Below, one piece after another: positions 50,848 through 61,690 of a DNA stretch of 64,000 nt. The position numbers and the translations under genes are program-made. Each line of letters begins with the position of its first letter. Position 1 is the first letter of the stretch. The notes under the pieces were generated by a model. That model saw only the letters and a program-made list of their open reading frames with translations. It had not been told where the DNA came from and ran no database searches. Source of the stretch: Henningerozyma blattae CBS 6284 (lineage: Eukaryota; Ascomycota; Saccharomycetes; Saccharomycetales; Saccharomycetaceae); the NCBI RefSeq assembly GCF_000315915.1, contig NC_020185.1:620001-684000 (forward strand), in the 5' to 3' direction.

Positions 50848-52011
50848 ATGCCTTCATTACAGCATCGTCATATAGGAAAATATTCCACCATTTCATCGGA
50901 GACATATCTAAATCATTATTTTGATAATGCTGAGGATGGGGATGAATTTTCAGTCTCGACAGTGTCTTCTAGAAACAATAGTGATATTAATATCACAAGC
51001 AATATTACCACTTCTACAGATAGCAGTAGTACTATTAACCATCATTATATCAGGAATGACAGTAATTTCAATAGCCACTATAGCTTAATCAATCCTAATG
51101 GAAAACATCATTTGACCAAATTTGATCCAGAGGAATCTATCTCTAATAATGAAATCATATTACCTCCTTTGAATCTGATGGAAGAAATTGTACTTTTGGG
51201 TCTTAAGGATAAACAAGGTTACCTTTCCTTTTGGAATGATAACATCTCTTATGTATTAAGGGGATGTATATTAATCGAATTAGCTCTTCGGAAAAAAATT
51301 AAAGTCATTGATGATCCTGTAAGAAATATGTATGATGTTTCTGCAAGAATCATCGAAGTAGTTATGCCAATTACAAAAACAGGTAATCATCTTTTGGACG
51401 AGGCTTTAAATATGATGGCGAAGGAAAGACCAGAATCTATCATGAATTGGATCGATCTATTGAGTGGAGAGACATGGAACGTCTTTAAGAATAATTTACA
51501 ATTGAAAAACGTCAGAGAAAGAGTTTCTAAAGGGTTAGTTGATAAGGGTATATTGAAAAATAATACTTCTAATTTTTTATTTTTCGATATGTCAACACAT
51601 CCTTTAGTTGATATTGGTTCCAAAGAATCGGTAAAACAAAGAATTTTTTCCATATTAGTACCTAAGCATTCATATTTGCTTTATAATAATTACTTCCCTG
51701 AAAATGTTACTTTCAAAATCATTAGATCGTTATGTCTCATATGCTGTGCATATGGTGCAGATGTACTAGATGACACTTTATTAACCATGAATTATGATGA
51801 TTCAGATAATGCTTTTAAAAAAGCAGAAAAATTATTCGAAACAATCTCTGATTTTCCCATTAATTTAGATCAACGAGAAGGTTCAGGGGTTCCTGTTGAT
51901 ATAATCAAAGATTTACAAAGTGAGTTGTTACAACATTCAGGAGAAAGTTTATATTTGGAAGTAGTCGCGGGAGTTCTTCAAGTAATTTTAAGAATGGATT
52001 CTCTGTTATAA
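50848..52011 (+). CDS. VPS74: GOLPH3 homologue Vps74
   Basis: 387 residues from the ATG at 50848 (MPSLQHRHIGKYSTIS). The N-terminal 100 residues are polar and Ser/Asn-rich. The conserved GPP34 domain starts LNLMEEIVLLGLKDKQGYLSFWNDNISYVLRGCILIELAL and includes NWIDLLSGETWNVFK and VRERVSKGLVDKGIL. Vps74 binds PI4P on Golgi membranes and retains glycosyltransferases. The N-terminal tail is longer than in S. cerevisiae (345 residues). An upstream in-frame GTG is not needed. Divergent from FRQ1, with a functional link through PI4P. Confidence 0.96.
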   Translation: MPSLQHRHIGKYSTISSETYLNHYFDNAEDGDEFSVSTVSSRNNSDINITSNITTSTDSSSTINHHYIRNDSNFNSHYSLINPNGKHHLTKFDPEESISNNEIILPPLNLMEEIVLLGLKDKQGYLSFWNDNISYVLRGCILIELALRKKIKVIDDPVRNMYDVSARIIEVVMPITKTGNHLLDEALNMMAKERPESIMNWIDLLSGETWNVFKNNLQLKNVRERVSKGLVDKGILKNNTSNFLFFDMSTHPLVDIGSKESVKQRIFSILVPKHSYLLYNNYFPENVTFKIIRSLCLICCAYGADVLDDTLLTMNYDDSDNAFKKAEKLFETISDFPINLDQREGSGVPVDIIKDLQSELLQHSGESLYLEVVAGVLQVILRMDSLL

Positions 52012-52251
52012 ACTTTGACAAATTTGAAACATAATATATTAATACATTTTTGCATTTATTTTCATTTAATATTTTACTAGCACACATAACAATTCCCACA
52101 CCCTCTATTTAACTGTTATATTTACATTCATTTATAATACCCTCATGCCATATAAGATTTATATTTATACTTATCTTTTTTTCTTTTTCTTTGTTATTAA
52201 ATTACATACCCAAATATATATACATTATTATTTACTTTCAACAAAGTTCAA
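52012..52251. other. Convergent VPS74/CTS2 3' spacer
   Basis: 240 bases of AT-rich DNA, no gene. Confidence 0.4.
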
Positions 52252-53895
52252 TTACATTTTATCTTTATTTAAAAGTTTGGCAATTGCTTCACTTAAATAT
52301 CCCTCATTACCAAATTCTTCTAAGTAAAATTCAAAAGTTTTTTCATCTTGAAAGATACTACTCTCTTGCTTCTTAATCTTACCTAATTCATTTGTAAAAG
52401 CAGTGATTAAGGATCTCTTTGGATTATCATGAACGTCACCACATGATTCCCACATGAATCCACCAGCAAGACCTTTATCTTTAACATATTGCCCTTTTAC
52501 ATTCATTGATTCAACGTTATCATATGTGACCAAAGTATTAGTCTTTAAATCATAACAATAGGCAGATACAAACTTTGGGTCAAATTGTTCAATACTACCT
52601 TTAATTGGTAATTGATTATACATCCACATACCAGGCTCTCCTTCTGATTCTCCTCCAACACCTTTATATTCTAAATCAATGAAAACTTCATCACCAGTCA
52701 ATTCACGCTCCTTATTATTTTTGCCAAAGCCTTGTATATGGTTAACATTAACATTAGTATAACCTCTACCGTACCCAGCTAACCCGAGCACTAATTTATT
52801 TGGCTCAACACCTTGTGTTTCAATCATATATTTTATAGCTGAATCTGCATTCAACACTTCTTCGTCGTGTTTTACTTTTGAACCATCATATAAATTACTG
52901 TGATATCCTGTTTTCTCCGACCATTCTCCATTATAATCATAAGTCATCATATTCCAATAATCTAATACTTTATTCATTTCTTTAATTGGTAATACGCTTA
53001 GTTTTTCTTCAAATGCTGGCGATGCTACTGATAATTGGAAATGCTTACGCTCTTCTACTGGGACAGCTGAGTTTTTATATATTTCCTCTTCTAATTCATT
53101 CATTCCTTGTCTTAATTGTTGCATAATTTTCAAATAAACTGCTGGTTCTTGTGTATTATTTTTAGGGAATTCCCAATCCAAATCAATACCATCAAACCCA
53201 TATTCAAACATCATTTCAATAGCAGATGTTACAAAATTATGGATTTTTTGTGGAGATTTAGCCATCTTTGGGAAGCTATCACGATTTGACCAACCACCAA
53301 TGGTCATAATCATTTTAAAATTCTTTGAGTTTTCAGTATTTATAGTTGGTAATAATTTAGAGTTTCTTAAATAGAAAAATTCACCAATACAACCTTTTGG
53401 TAAATTAGTTTTAATTGTTGATTGAGTCTGTGGTTCTTCATATACATCGACTTTATTTTTTAATTTACCTAATTTAATAGATAATGGCTTATATAGGTCC
53501 ATCTCAATATCAGACCATTTATCCCCTAATTCAACTTTACCATTATCACCATTAACTAAAAAAAATGAATAATATACATGAGAAATTCTTGAAAAATCAA
53601 TATCATGTGGGAAATGTTTTCTAGGAGAATAAGGTGACCAATTCGAATAATAAACTCCCGAGGTATATCCTTGTGGATTAGCAACAGTTAAATTGGTGTT
53701 CTTATTATCTTTTATTTCGTTGTCAACATTATTTAGTGGCTCAATTTTTGTTGGTGGCTGTAATTGATTTAAAACTTGTTGTTCTTTTTTTTTATTAAAT
53801 AATTTATCATAGAAACACATTTCCGTAATTAATGTTATAGCAATGAAAGTTAATATGATAGTGGCTCTCCAATAAGCTTTATTATCATTTCTCAT
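52252..53895 (-). CDS. CTS2: Chitinase-like GH18 protein Cts2
   Basis: 547 residues. An N-terminal membrane anchor or uncleaved signal (about 9-28, WRATIILTFIAITLITEMCF) is followed by a GH18 barrel. SGVYYSNWSPYSPRKHFP opens the barrel, MTIGGWSNRDSF is strand 3, and DGIDLDWEFP at about 235-244 is the DxxDxDxE catalytic motif with Glu 242. MTYDYNGEWS and GGFMWESCGD complete the active site. Family GH18 hydrolyses chitin; S. cerevisiae CTS2 is a sporulation-related putative chitinase. It matches YDR371W between VPS74 and DXO1. Confidence 0.95.
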   Translation of the reverse strand: MRNDNKAYWRATIILTFIAITLITEMCFYDKLFNKKKEQQVLNQLQPPTKIEPLNNVDNEIKDNKNTNLTVANPQGYTSGVYYSNWSPYSPRKHFPHDIDFSRISHVYYSFFLVNGDNGKVELGDKWSDIEMDLYKPLSIKLGKLKNKVDVYEEPQTQSTIKTNLPKGCIGEFFYLRNSKLLPTINTENSKNFKMIMTIGGWSNRDSFPKMAKSPQKIHNFVTSAIEMMFEYGFDGIDLDWEFPKNNTQEPAVYLKIMQQLRQGMNELEEEIYKNSAVPVEERKHFQLSVASPAFEEKLSVLPIKEMNKVLDYWNMMTYDYNGEWSEKTGYHSNLYDGSKVKHDEEVLNADSAIKYMIETQGVEPNKLVLGLAGYGRGYTNVNVNHIQGFGKNNKERELTGDEVFIDLEYKGVGGESEGEPGMWMYNQLPIKGSIEQFDPKFVSAYCYDLKTNTLVTYDNVESMNVKGQYVKDKGLAGGFMWESCGDVHDNPKRSLITAFTNELGKIKKQESSIFQDEKTFEFYLEEFGNEGYLSEAIAKLLNKDKM

Positions 53896-55149
53896 TCTTT
53901 AAAAATCCAAAAACTAAAAATAGCAAACAAAAAAAAAACGAAGTATGGAAAACGAACAAAAAAAAATGCTATTAAAATAATGTTAAATTTCCAAAAAGGA
54001 ATAATAGAGAATTATTAGTTGATGTCTTTTTTCGTTTACGATGCCACAAAGAGGTATTGAATATATCAGAGAATCAAAATATTTTTAATGAAACAAAAAT
54101 ATGATTATTATAAAGGACTATGACACAAAGACTTAGGAAATATATAAAACCTTTTGAAAAAAAAAATATGAATTGGAAATACATGAAAATATATGATTAA
54201 AATGGCAATAGAAATATAATATATATTTTTTTTTTCATAACAAATATATGAAATTCCAGGTATCCCTAACAAACATTTTTCGTAGGTAAAAAAAGGGCAT
54301 AAGGAAATATCCCAAGGAGTCTTCCTTTTTCTATGATATTCTAATATTCTTAATTCAATAAAATTTAAGACAATTACAAAAATGTGGGTTGACATATATT
54401 GTCTTAGATATATACTTACTTTCTATGAAAAAAAATAAATCTTGGCTTAATGTATATTTAAATATATATTTCCCCACTGATAATATGCGAATTAATTTTT
54501 GCTTCTTAATCATTTATTAGATATTATAAAATATTATAATAGAATTTGTTTAACCCATAGTCTGATTAGAAGTTACAAACATCCTTGTAAGATGTAGCAA
54601 ATGAGAAACAACCTAAGTATACAAGTACATGCATATAACTATTTCATAATGTGATGAGCAAAAGAAGCTTAATTTTAGAATTATCGCTCTTTACTTTAAA
54701 CGTTCTTCATACGGCATTCGTATTATTCCTGTCAAAAACTAAACACAGAAGTTTGGTAGTTATGTTATAGTAATGAAATTTTTACATTAGTTGTTATACT
54801 GAATTGTAATTTACTACTGGAAACTAAACAATTCTTTCCGTCATCAATGGAACATCCTTCGCGTTATATATTTTTTATAAGCTTTTTTCACGATGAGCAC
54901 TGAAGAGAATTTCACGTAGTGAAATAATGAAAGGAATATACATTTAGTAAAATACATTTAGTAAAATACATTTAGTAAAATAGTTGGAAATGACAAATAA
55001 TAAGACGATTTTAATTAATATGCTTGCATTAATATTGACCCCATATATTTGCATTTATATATAAATTCTTATGTACATGAAGGGATTAACATACCAGAAA
55101 TATTTTGTGAAAAAAGAATAGATATTGAGAAAAAAAAGTGAAAAACTAA
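53896..55149. other. Divergent CTS2/DXO1 intergenic region
   Basis: 1.25 kb, AT-rich, no supported gene. The 95-codon minus frame at 54108-54395 is Phe/Ile/Tyr-rich AT noise. Contains the 14-bp tandem repeat listed separately. Confidence 0.5.
54939..54980. repeat. 14-bp perfect tandem repeat, three copies
   Basis: TACATTTAGTAAAA repeated three times without a mismatch, about 170-210 bases before the DXO1 start. Confidence 0.95.
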
Positions 55150-56511
55150 ATGACGAATTTGGAAGATAATTTCAGCAAAATGTCATTAGATGGCAATGAC
55201 AAGAATTCTCACAATATTCACAAGCTACCTGTATGTTCTCACTCTTTGCCTGGAAAAAAATATCAAGGCGGTTCAATAAGATTTAATTCCTTTGTTAAGC
55301 CAAGCAAAACTCACTTTTCAGATCTTTATAGAACCAGTAAAGAGGTTGCGACTTATCATCTTGGTAATTTGAATATAAATACAGATCCTACAATTGAACA
55401 TACAAAAGGGGTTCCATGTCTAAAAGATGATATTTGTCAAATTGCTGGTAAGTCACTGTTAGATTCGAAAAAATATAAAGCAAAATATATTGGGGCAGAT
55501 CTTTTTAAAGATTATGAAAAATATCATGCAATGGAAAAAGAACCATTACATGATCCAATTAGTTGTTTCAAATATATACAATATTATGACAAGAAACATG
55601 CTAATGAAAAGAAGAAATATGGGATGGATAAAGAATTTGTGATTATTACATCAAGACATCACATTAATGACTTAGTCTTGGCACCATTTAAGAAAATATC
55701 TGATCCAGAAGTCTCTGTACTACTAACATATCTGGGTGATAATAGAATCTTATTGTCTCAAGACTATGCTCATGAGCCTCCTGATTGGAGGGAAAACAAA
55801 CAGTTCTACAACAGTATGAGAAAAATTGTCAATTCAGGGTTTGCCTTTGAAGATTTAGTTATTAAAGATTACACATCTTCGAAGTTAACACCATCACTAG
55901 AAGAACAACAGAAAAAGGATCCAAGCATTACCAATAATTATTTTTCGGTCGTTGAGAATGATATTTCTCCAAAATTAACGATCTTATTACGTTCTGAAAT
56001 GGACGGCTATAACCCATTAACCAATTCTTACACTGAATTGAAATGTTTTACCAGGTTGAATATGGGTAGTCCATTTCATAGACAAAAACTCTTAAAGACC
56101 TGGGTTCAAATTGGACAATTACCAAATTCAGATCTATTAGTAGGCTCAAGAGACACTCAGACAGGACTGCTGAATGATATTACATGGTTCTCCAGGGATG
56201 ATCTAGTGACTAAATGCGATTCTTATTATTCTCCTAGATTGAGATTCCATCAAAATACTACTCCTACAAATGCCTCAGCTTGGTACTATCATGTCTTAAG
56301 CGCAATCACCTCACTGACAAGAGACTATTTAAAGAAAACCCCCAAAGCTCCTTCATCCGTACCCGTACCTTTCAGATTGATTGTAGAGAAGAATAGAACT
56401 ATTACTTTACTGCCTTTAAAAAAAGTTCCTGCTTCTGTTCCAATACCTGATTTTTACTATAAAATAAACGTTACAGAATCTGAGTCCTCTTCCCCTTCTA
56501 CAAAACGATAA
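55150..56511 (+). CDS. DXO1: Decapping/5' exonuclease Dxo1 (Rai1 family)
   Basis: 453 residues. The DXO/Rai1 fold has the metal-binding motifs RSEMDGYNP (ExD) followed by SYTELKCF (ExK), and VNSGFAFEDLVIKDY with the conserved Glu upstream. WVQIGQLPNSDLLVGSRD is also family-typical. Dxo1 removes incomplete or non-canonical caps and degrades the RNA in quality control. It matches YDR370C. Start MTNLEDNFSKMSLDG; a second Met at residue 12 could also serve. Confidence 0.95.
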   Translation: MTNLEDNFSKMSLDGNDKNSHNIHKLPVCSHSLPGKKYQGGSIRFNSFVKPSKTHFSDLYRTSKEVATYHLGNLNINTDPTIEHTKGVPCLKDDICQIAGKSLLDSKKYKAKYIGADLFKDYEKYHAMEKEPLHDPISCFKYIQYYDKKHANEKKKYGMDKEFVIITSRHHINDLVLAPFKKISDPEVSVLLTYLGDNRILLSQDYAHEPPDWRENKQFYNSMRKIVNSGFAFEDLVIKDYTSSKLTPSLEEQQKKDPSITNNYFSVVENDISPKLTILLRSEMDGYNPLTNSYTELKCFTRLNMGSPFHRQKLLKTWVQIGQLPNSDLLVGSRDTQTGLLNDITWFSRDDLVTKCDSYYSPRLRFHQNTTPTNASAWYYHVLSAITSLTRDYLKKTPKAPSSVPVPFRLIVEKNRTITLLPLKKVPASVPIPDFYYKINVTESESSSPSTKR

Positions 56512-56945
56512 GAAGTGCAATATAACTATATACATATTACACTTTTGTACATTTTACCATAAACGTAATTTCCACTATCATATTACTTTTATATTGATCT
56601 TATCATTACCTAAACATATAATTCTAACACAATATGCCAGTTGCTAGTGCCGTTCCATTATTTTTCCCGGACGTACCGTTTTTAACCCCGGCTTACAAGG
56701 AAAACTTATGGTAATTGAAATAATCGTAGACAGGAACTGAAAGTGGAAAAGTTTCAGAATAAACACACTGACATAATATGAGTAAAAAAAAAATCTTTGA
56801 CAGATTAAAGTATTGACACGAAATATTTATACAATTTTTTAGATAATTTTTATTATATATTAATTATTTTCCCAACTCTTGTTTCATTTTCAAATATTTT
56901 GGCAACTTGATAGTAGACAAAAATAATTATAGATCAAGAAAAACA
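56512..56945. other. Spacer DXO1-SAM50
   Basis: 434 bases between two plus-strand genes. The GC-richer patch at 56640-56700 (contains CCCGG and ACCCCGG) may be SAM50 promoter elements. No gene. Confidence 0.45.
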
Positions 56946-58391
56946 ATGACGGAATATATATCATTAGATACAAATAAGAGGACTCCATCTAATGATCTCA
57001 ATTCAACCAAGCCACTATATATATCCAAAGTGACTATAACAAGCAGCAATGAAGATTTGTTCGTGTCAGATTCATTTTTAAAATCATTGTTGAATCCAGT
57101 CCTATCAACCCCTTTGCAGAATTTGAAAACTACCCTTCAAACATTTGAAAACATCGAGGACAAACTTTACCAAACAGACCTTTTTGAAGATGTCAAGATT
57201 TCGCTAGATACAAATCAAGCAACTTCCTCCAAGATTAAGACATTGTTTGATGATATTTCAGTGTATGATATAAAAGTAGACTCTCCTATTCCAATTACAG
57301 CAAACATTTTTATCAAGCCAAATAAGCCACTTGTTGACCCAAATTATACTTGGACTATTTCAAATAACAAGAGTATCTTCTCATGGTCTAAAAATTGGAT
57401 TAATTCCTTAAACAGAGCTGATCAACATTACATAAACGCTTCTGCAACATATGATCTAGATTCTACTAAATGGAAGAATTTTAAATTTGATGGTCTTTCG
57501 ACTTACCCATTGGTTCCATTTACCTCTGTTAAATCAGTATCTGGGATATCTCTTTTCAAGCCTTTGCAGCAATCTAAAGATTATATTCAATACCTTGTAG
57601 AATCAGGGTTTAGAAAGGATATGAGATTCCCAGAGGAAGTTGGGGTTAAGAGTTCCAACCTATATACAGGGTTGGCTATCAATGGTGCTATTAAAGATGA
57701 AGGAAATAATAATTGCTTAGTATTAAATAAAACAATTTTGGAAAATATGCAGATATATAAAAAAACCAGTATATTATCAAAGTTTTCTACCGATAGTAGA
57801 ATATTTGTGAAAGGTATACCAAGATATGGTTCTTATTTCAATATTTATTACGAATATGTTCTCAATGGGCTTAATGATTCAAAAAAATTGTCACCAGAGT
57901 TATTACACTTGTCAAATGTTAGTAGATTTGGTATAAATTTCGAAAAATACTTCACATTATTCCAAGATGCAATACTATGCTCCTTATTAGTTAGAACAGG
58001 GACTTCAATTAAGCCATCGATAAACATGTTTAATTGGGAAACAAAACGTAGAGAAGCTAATGAATTTCCAGTCCCATCATATTTGGAAGAAAGACCTCAT
58101 GAAAAAAATGATGGTATTGCATTCTATAACGTGTGTTTAAATGCATCTGTACCATTATTCTCTAAATGTAAATTTTCTCCCTTAAGATTTCAAAACTCTA
58201 TACAACTAGAAAGATACAACAATTGCTGTCCACATAAGCAACGTAAACCAGATATTACCGGAACTCTAGGGCTTGTTTATAAATCTGAATCAGCCTATTT
58301 TGATATAGGTTACACTTTACCAATTGGTAAAATAGCAGGGCATGATACAAAAGCAGGCTTTGCAATGAATGCATCTATTTCGTTCTTATAG
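56946..58391 (+). CDS. SAM50: Mitochondrial outer-membrane beta-barrel assembly protein Sam50
   Basis: 481 residues from the ATG at 56946 (MTEYISLDTNK); S. cerevisiae Sam50 has 484. An N-terminal POTRA-like region (about 20-115) includes LQTFENIEDKLYQTDLFEDVKI. A C-terminal Omp85/bacterial-surface-antigen barrel ends IGYTLPIGKIAGHDTKAGF then MNASISFL with the terminal aromatic residue. Sam50 is the core of the SAM complex that inserts beta-barrel proteins. In S. cerevisiae it is YNL026W, not between DXO1 and XRS2, so its placement here reflects a rearrangement. Confidence 0.95.
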   Translation: MTEYISLDTNKRTPSNDLNSTKPLYISKVTITSSNEDLFVSDSFLKSLLNPVLSTPLQNLKTTLQTFENIEDKLYQTDLFEDVKISLDTNQATSSKIKTLFDDISVYDIKVDSPIPITANIFIKPNKPLVDPNYTWTISNNKSIFSWSKNWINSLNRADQHYINASATYDLDSTKWKNFKFDGLSTYPLVPFTSVKSVSGISLFKPLQQSKDYIQYLVESGFRKDMRFPEEVGVKSSNLYTGLAINGAIKDEGNNNCLVLNKTILENMQIYKKTSILSKFSTDSRIFVKGIPRYGSYFNIYYEYVLNGLNDSKKLSPELLHLSNVSRFGINFEKYFTLFQDAILCSLLVRTGTSIKPSINMFNWETKRREANEFPVPSYLEERPHEKNDGIAFYNVCLNASVPLFSKCKFSPLRFQNSIQLERYNNCCPHKQRKPDITGTLGLVYKSESAYFDIGYTLPIGKIAGHDTKAGFAMNASISFL

Positions 58392-58795
58392 GTCGCTTTA
58401 TTATTTTTTTTTGGTCTAACCTAATAACATTAATACTCACACTCATAAGGGCATATGTAATAATAACATTCATAATTACAAATTATTACTGCTAATAATC
58501 CCGAACTCTGCTTATCTACTTGTTTCTCTCTTTAGCAAACACTAAAAAGCATATATATACACCTTATTTATTTAAACATATACAGACTGTATTTTTAAAA
58601 TCCAAGGTCTTTTATTGAAGTAATTTTGGATTATTTTTTTTCTGATCTACTATTGCTCATCGGATTCACTTCTAAGAACGGCTTCTAATACTCTATGTAC
58701 GAAATTTGTAAAATTAATTAAGAATATCAAAAATAGCTGAAAGAAAAAACATCGATAATACATTTTCATTTTTCAAAAACATGTGTTGAAGAAAT
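58392..58795. other. Spacer SAM50-XRS2
   Basis: 404 bases between two plus-strand genes; T-rich tract at 58403-58413, nothing else recognised. Confidence 0.45.
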
Positions 58796-61573
58796 ATGTG
58801 GATTATTTCATATTCATATAAATCAGCAGATGATACATTGACTAATGTATCATGCTGTTTAAAACAAAACGAAACTTATTCGATCGGTAGATCAAAAAAA
58901 TCACCTTTGTTTGTTAAAAATGATAAAAGTATATCTAGACAACACGTTACATTCCATTGGACTGGGAATTTAAATAATCAATTAAGTTTGCTTAATCAAG
59001 GAAAATTAACAAGAGTCAATTCCAGGATTTTAAATCCCGCTGAAACATTATTATTCAATGCAGATATTGAGCATCCTGCCGAGGTGGAACTTGGCGCAAC
59101 TCCAGTAGTAGTGTGCGGAGCTTGGACCAACCATGTTTACAATATACCAATTGAATTTCAACAATTTGAAAGCCAATTAAAAGATTATGGATTTAATATA
59201 AATTTTGGGCCTCAAAAGAATGAAGCAATTACATATGTCATCGATATTGAACCCCGACCTATGAATAATAATTTTATATCAGGTACGCTATATTACTCAT
59301 TAGTAAATAAATCCATTATATTAAAATCCTCATTTTTAACTTCTCTGTTAAATCTTTTGAATCCAAATGTAACAACATTTAATATTGATTTTCAAAACTT
59401 ATTAGATGCTAGCAAAATTGAAGATTTTAGAAATATAAATTTAGAAAGCTTAAAAGTAGAACTAACTGGAATAAAACTCATAGTGTTAAATGACAACACC
59501 ACTGATTTAATATACTTTATAGCTGCAATGGAGGTAATTAATTTACCAACTATCACTACAGAAGATGATACCATATTCATTAACACAGTTAAAAGCCACT
59601 CAGAAGAGCGACTTATTTTATTAACTACTTCAAATAGTAGACATATTGAAACTATTAAAGTTCATACTTTTAAAGATTTCTATCAAGGTATTAAAAATCA
59701 AAATATTAACCATTTGATTCAAGTAATAAAAAAAGATTCTCCACATACAATAGAAAGGAATTCAAGAGAAACTATCTCATTAAATAATGAAAATCAAACT
59801 TACAGCCAATTATCTCCATATATAGAAGATAATAATAAAGTAAACAGCAATACAATATCTGATTCACTTTTAAAACAAACATCTGAACTAATAAAACCCT
59901 CAGTCAATGACCATGCTCCAGAAAAGCCACCAGTGAAAAGAAGAAGATTAAATAGAAAACGTGTTCAACCATTAGACAGCTTACACTTCTTTGTTGGTGG
60001 TAATACAAATCCAACACAAAATAATTTATCTCAAACAGAATCGGATCTCAAAAATGTAGCAAATCCTCGTAACGTATTTTCACAAAGGAAATCTAACGAC
60101 AAGATTGATAAGGATGAAATAATAGTTTCACAACCTTATACAAAAGAGCCATTTCTGAAAGAAGACCTTTCAATACCAACCAGTATAACGAAGCAAATGT
60201 CACTTTCTAATAATGAAACTTTACAATATCCTTCAAATTCACAACACTCACCTGTTAGTTTACAAGAACCAATATGCTCAAATATAGGCTCAAATATACC
60301 TAGTATTGGAAAAGAAGACACTAACCCTAGCTTAGTGACTAATAAAATAATGGCTGCTTCTACTTCTAAAAAAGATGTTAAAATTCTTGCAGCGCGAAGC
60401 AAAAAACCTTTGAATGATTCAATAGATATGGATATGAGCGATCAGGCTGAACTAACAGATATCCATTCTGCAGCTACTGATCAACAATATGAAAAGAAAA
60501 CATTATCCAACTATATATTAAATAATAAACCTGACGACCAAGCTAACTCTTTAAAAAGGTCCAAGGAACAAGAGAAAGGAACTGTGTCACCAGTGAAACG
60601 ATCCCCAACTCCTAATAATTTCATTTCTGCACTTCAAGATGCCAAGAATAGAGAAACAGATAGATTAGGATCTAAATTTGTGAAGATTTACGATGAGGAG
60701 CTTACTGAAGAAGCCATTAATAAATTTAGTAATCTAGCAGTTGTAGAAACAAATGTAGATATTGTTATTAGTGAAGGCAAGAAGAATAATGAATCAATTA
60801 CAGATATAGACCCAAAATGGAAAGGACGTAAAAATTTTAAAAACTTTGTTAAACAATTACCAAAATATAGAATGAAGACAATGCCTTCTGGTGACAACGG
60901 TGTAGCAAGTTTTATTAGGAATAGTGCCTTTTTATTAGCAAGAGAGTATGTACCAATGCAAGAATTTAAGATGAATAATCAAGGTAATAGAATACAAGAA
61001 TTTCCAGAGTTTCCTGTTGAGTACTCACCTCAGCAAGCTGAACAGCTTCCAAGCAATGGTGCGTCGATGAATACCATAACCCAAACATTTTCTTCTGATG
61101 ATCTAGAAACTCTTGAGCAATCATTTAGCTTTTCACGAGCTTCCGGCGGGGATATTAATAATAATGTATATCCACATATTACGAAAACTACTAAAGGGAA
61201 TAGCCTATTTGTTACAGAGGATGATGATGATGATGCTACTATATCTCAGAACTTCGATACTGAAACGTCTCCAGATCATAATTTGGTCGCCAATTTAGCT
61301 CGTAATATGGTAAGTATTGACGATACTCATCCAAATATATCAATAGACCAAAATAATGATTTAGGAATAGAAATATCCATGAGTGGGAATGATGATAACC
61401 ATATTAGATCCACATCATCAAATATGAATAGCCTTAATAGAAATCACAGCACTAAATTGCATAATTCACGTTCATTACCGTCCAACAATTCAAGACAATC
61501 ATTTAGAGTCATGGAGGGTAGTGAAGACGATGACGACGATGCACCAAAATTCAAATTCAGTAGAAAAAGGTAG
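58796..61573 (+). CDS. XRS2: MRX complex subunit Xrs2 (Nbs1 homologue)
   Basis: 925 residues. The N-terminal FHA domain has YSIGRSKKSPLFVKNDKSISRQHVTFHW (given here as two parts: SIGRSKKSPLF and SISRQHVTFHW). A BRCT-like region follows to about 310, then a long Ser/Asn-rich part. The Mre11-binding region KWKGRKNFKNFVKQLPKYR is at about 680-700. The acidic/basic C-terminal tail EDDDDDAPKFKFSRKR is Tel1-binding in the family. Xrs2 recruits Mre11-Rad50 to nuclei and Tel1 to double-strand breaks. It is longer than S. cerevisiae Xrs2 (854). Matches YDR369C beside YPR1. Confidence 0.95.
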   Translation: MWIISYSYKSADDTLTNVSCCLKQNETYSIGRSKKSPLFVKNDKSISRQHVTFHWTGNLNNQLSLLNQGKLTRVNSRILNPAETLLFNADIEHPAEVELGATPVVVCGAWTNHVYNIPIEFQQFESQLKDYGFNINFGPQKNEAITYVIDIEPRPMNNNFISGTLYYSLVNKSIILKSSFLTSLLNLLNPNVTTFNIDFQNLLDASKIEDFRNINLESLKVELTGIKLIVLNDNTTDLIYFIAAMEVINLPTITTEDDTIFINTVKSHSEERLILLTTSNSRHIETIKVHTFKDFYQGIKNQNINHLIQVIKKDSPHTIERNSRETISLNNENQTYSQLSPYIEDNNKVNSNTISDSLLKQTSELIKPSVNDHAPEKPPVKRRRLNRKRVQPLDSLHFFVGGNTNPTQNNLSQTESDLKNVANPRNVFSQRKSNDKIDKDEIIVSQPYTKEPFLKEDLSIPTSITKQMSLSNNETLQYPSNSQHSPVSLQEPICSNIGSNIPSIGKEDTNPSLVTNKIMAASTSKKDVKILAARSKKPLNDSIDMDMSDQAELTDIHSAATDQQYEKKTLSNYILNNKPDDQANSLKRSKEQEKGTVSPVKRSPTPNNFISALQDAKNRETDRLGSKFVKIYDEELTEEAINKFSNLAVVETNVDIVISEGKKNNESITDIDPKWKGRKNFKNFVKQLPKYRMKTMPSGDNGVASFIRNSAFLLAREYVPMQEFKMNNQGNRIQEFPEFPVEYSPQQAEQLPSNGASMNTITQTFSSDDLETLEQSFSFSRASGGDINNNVYPHITKTTKGNSLFVTEDDDDDATISQNFDTETSPDHNLVANLARNMVSIDDTHPNISIDQNNDLGIEISMSGNDDNHIRSTSSNMNSLNRNHSTKLHNSRSLPSNNSRQSFRVMEGSEDDDDDAPKFKFSRKR

Positions 61574-61690
61574 TACATTTAACTGGTATATTAAGTAGTC
61601 ATAAAATACGTATCGTTTGATGATTTATATAAATAGTCTGAACTAATATATAGTGCATAAATATATAGAAGCATTAATTGAATGGGTCAT
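61574..61690. other. Convergent XRS2/YPR1 spacer
   Basis: 117 bases of AT-rich DNA serving both 3' ends; no other feature. Confidence 0.4.
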
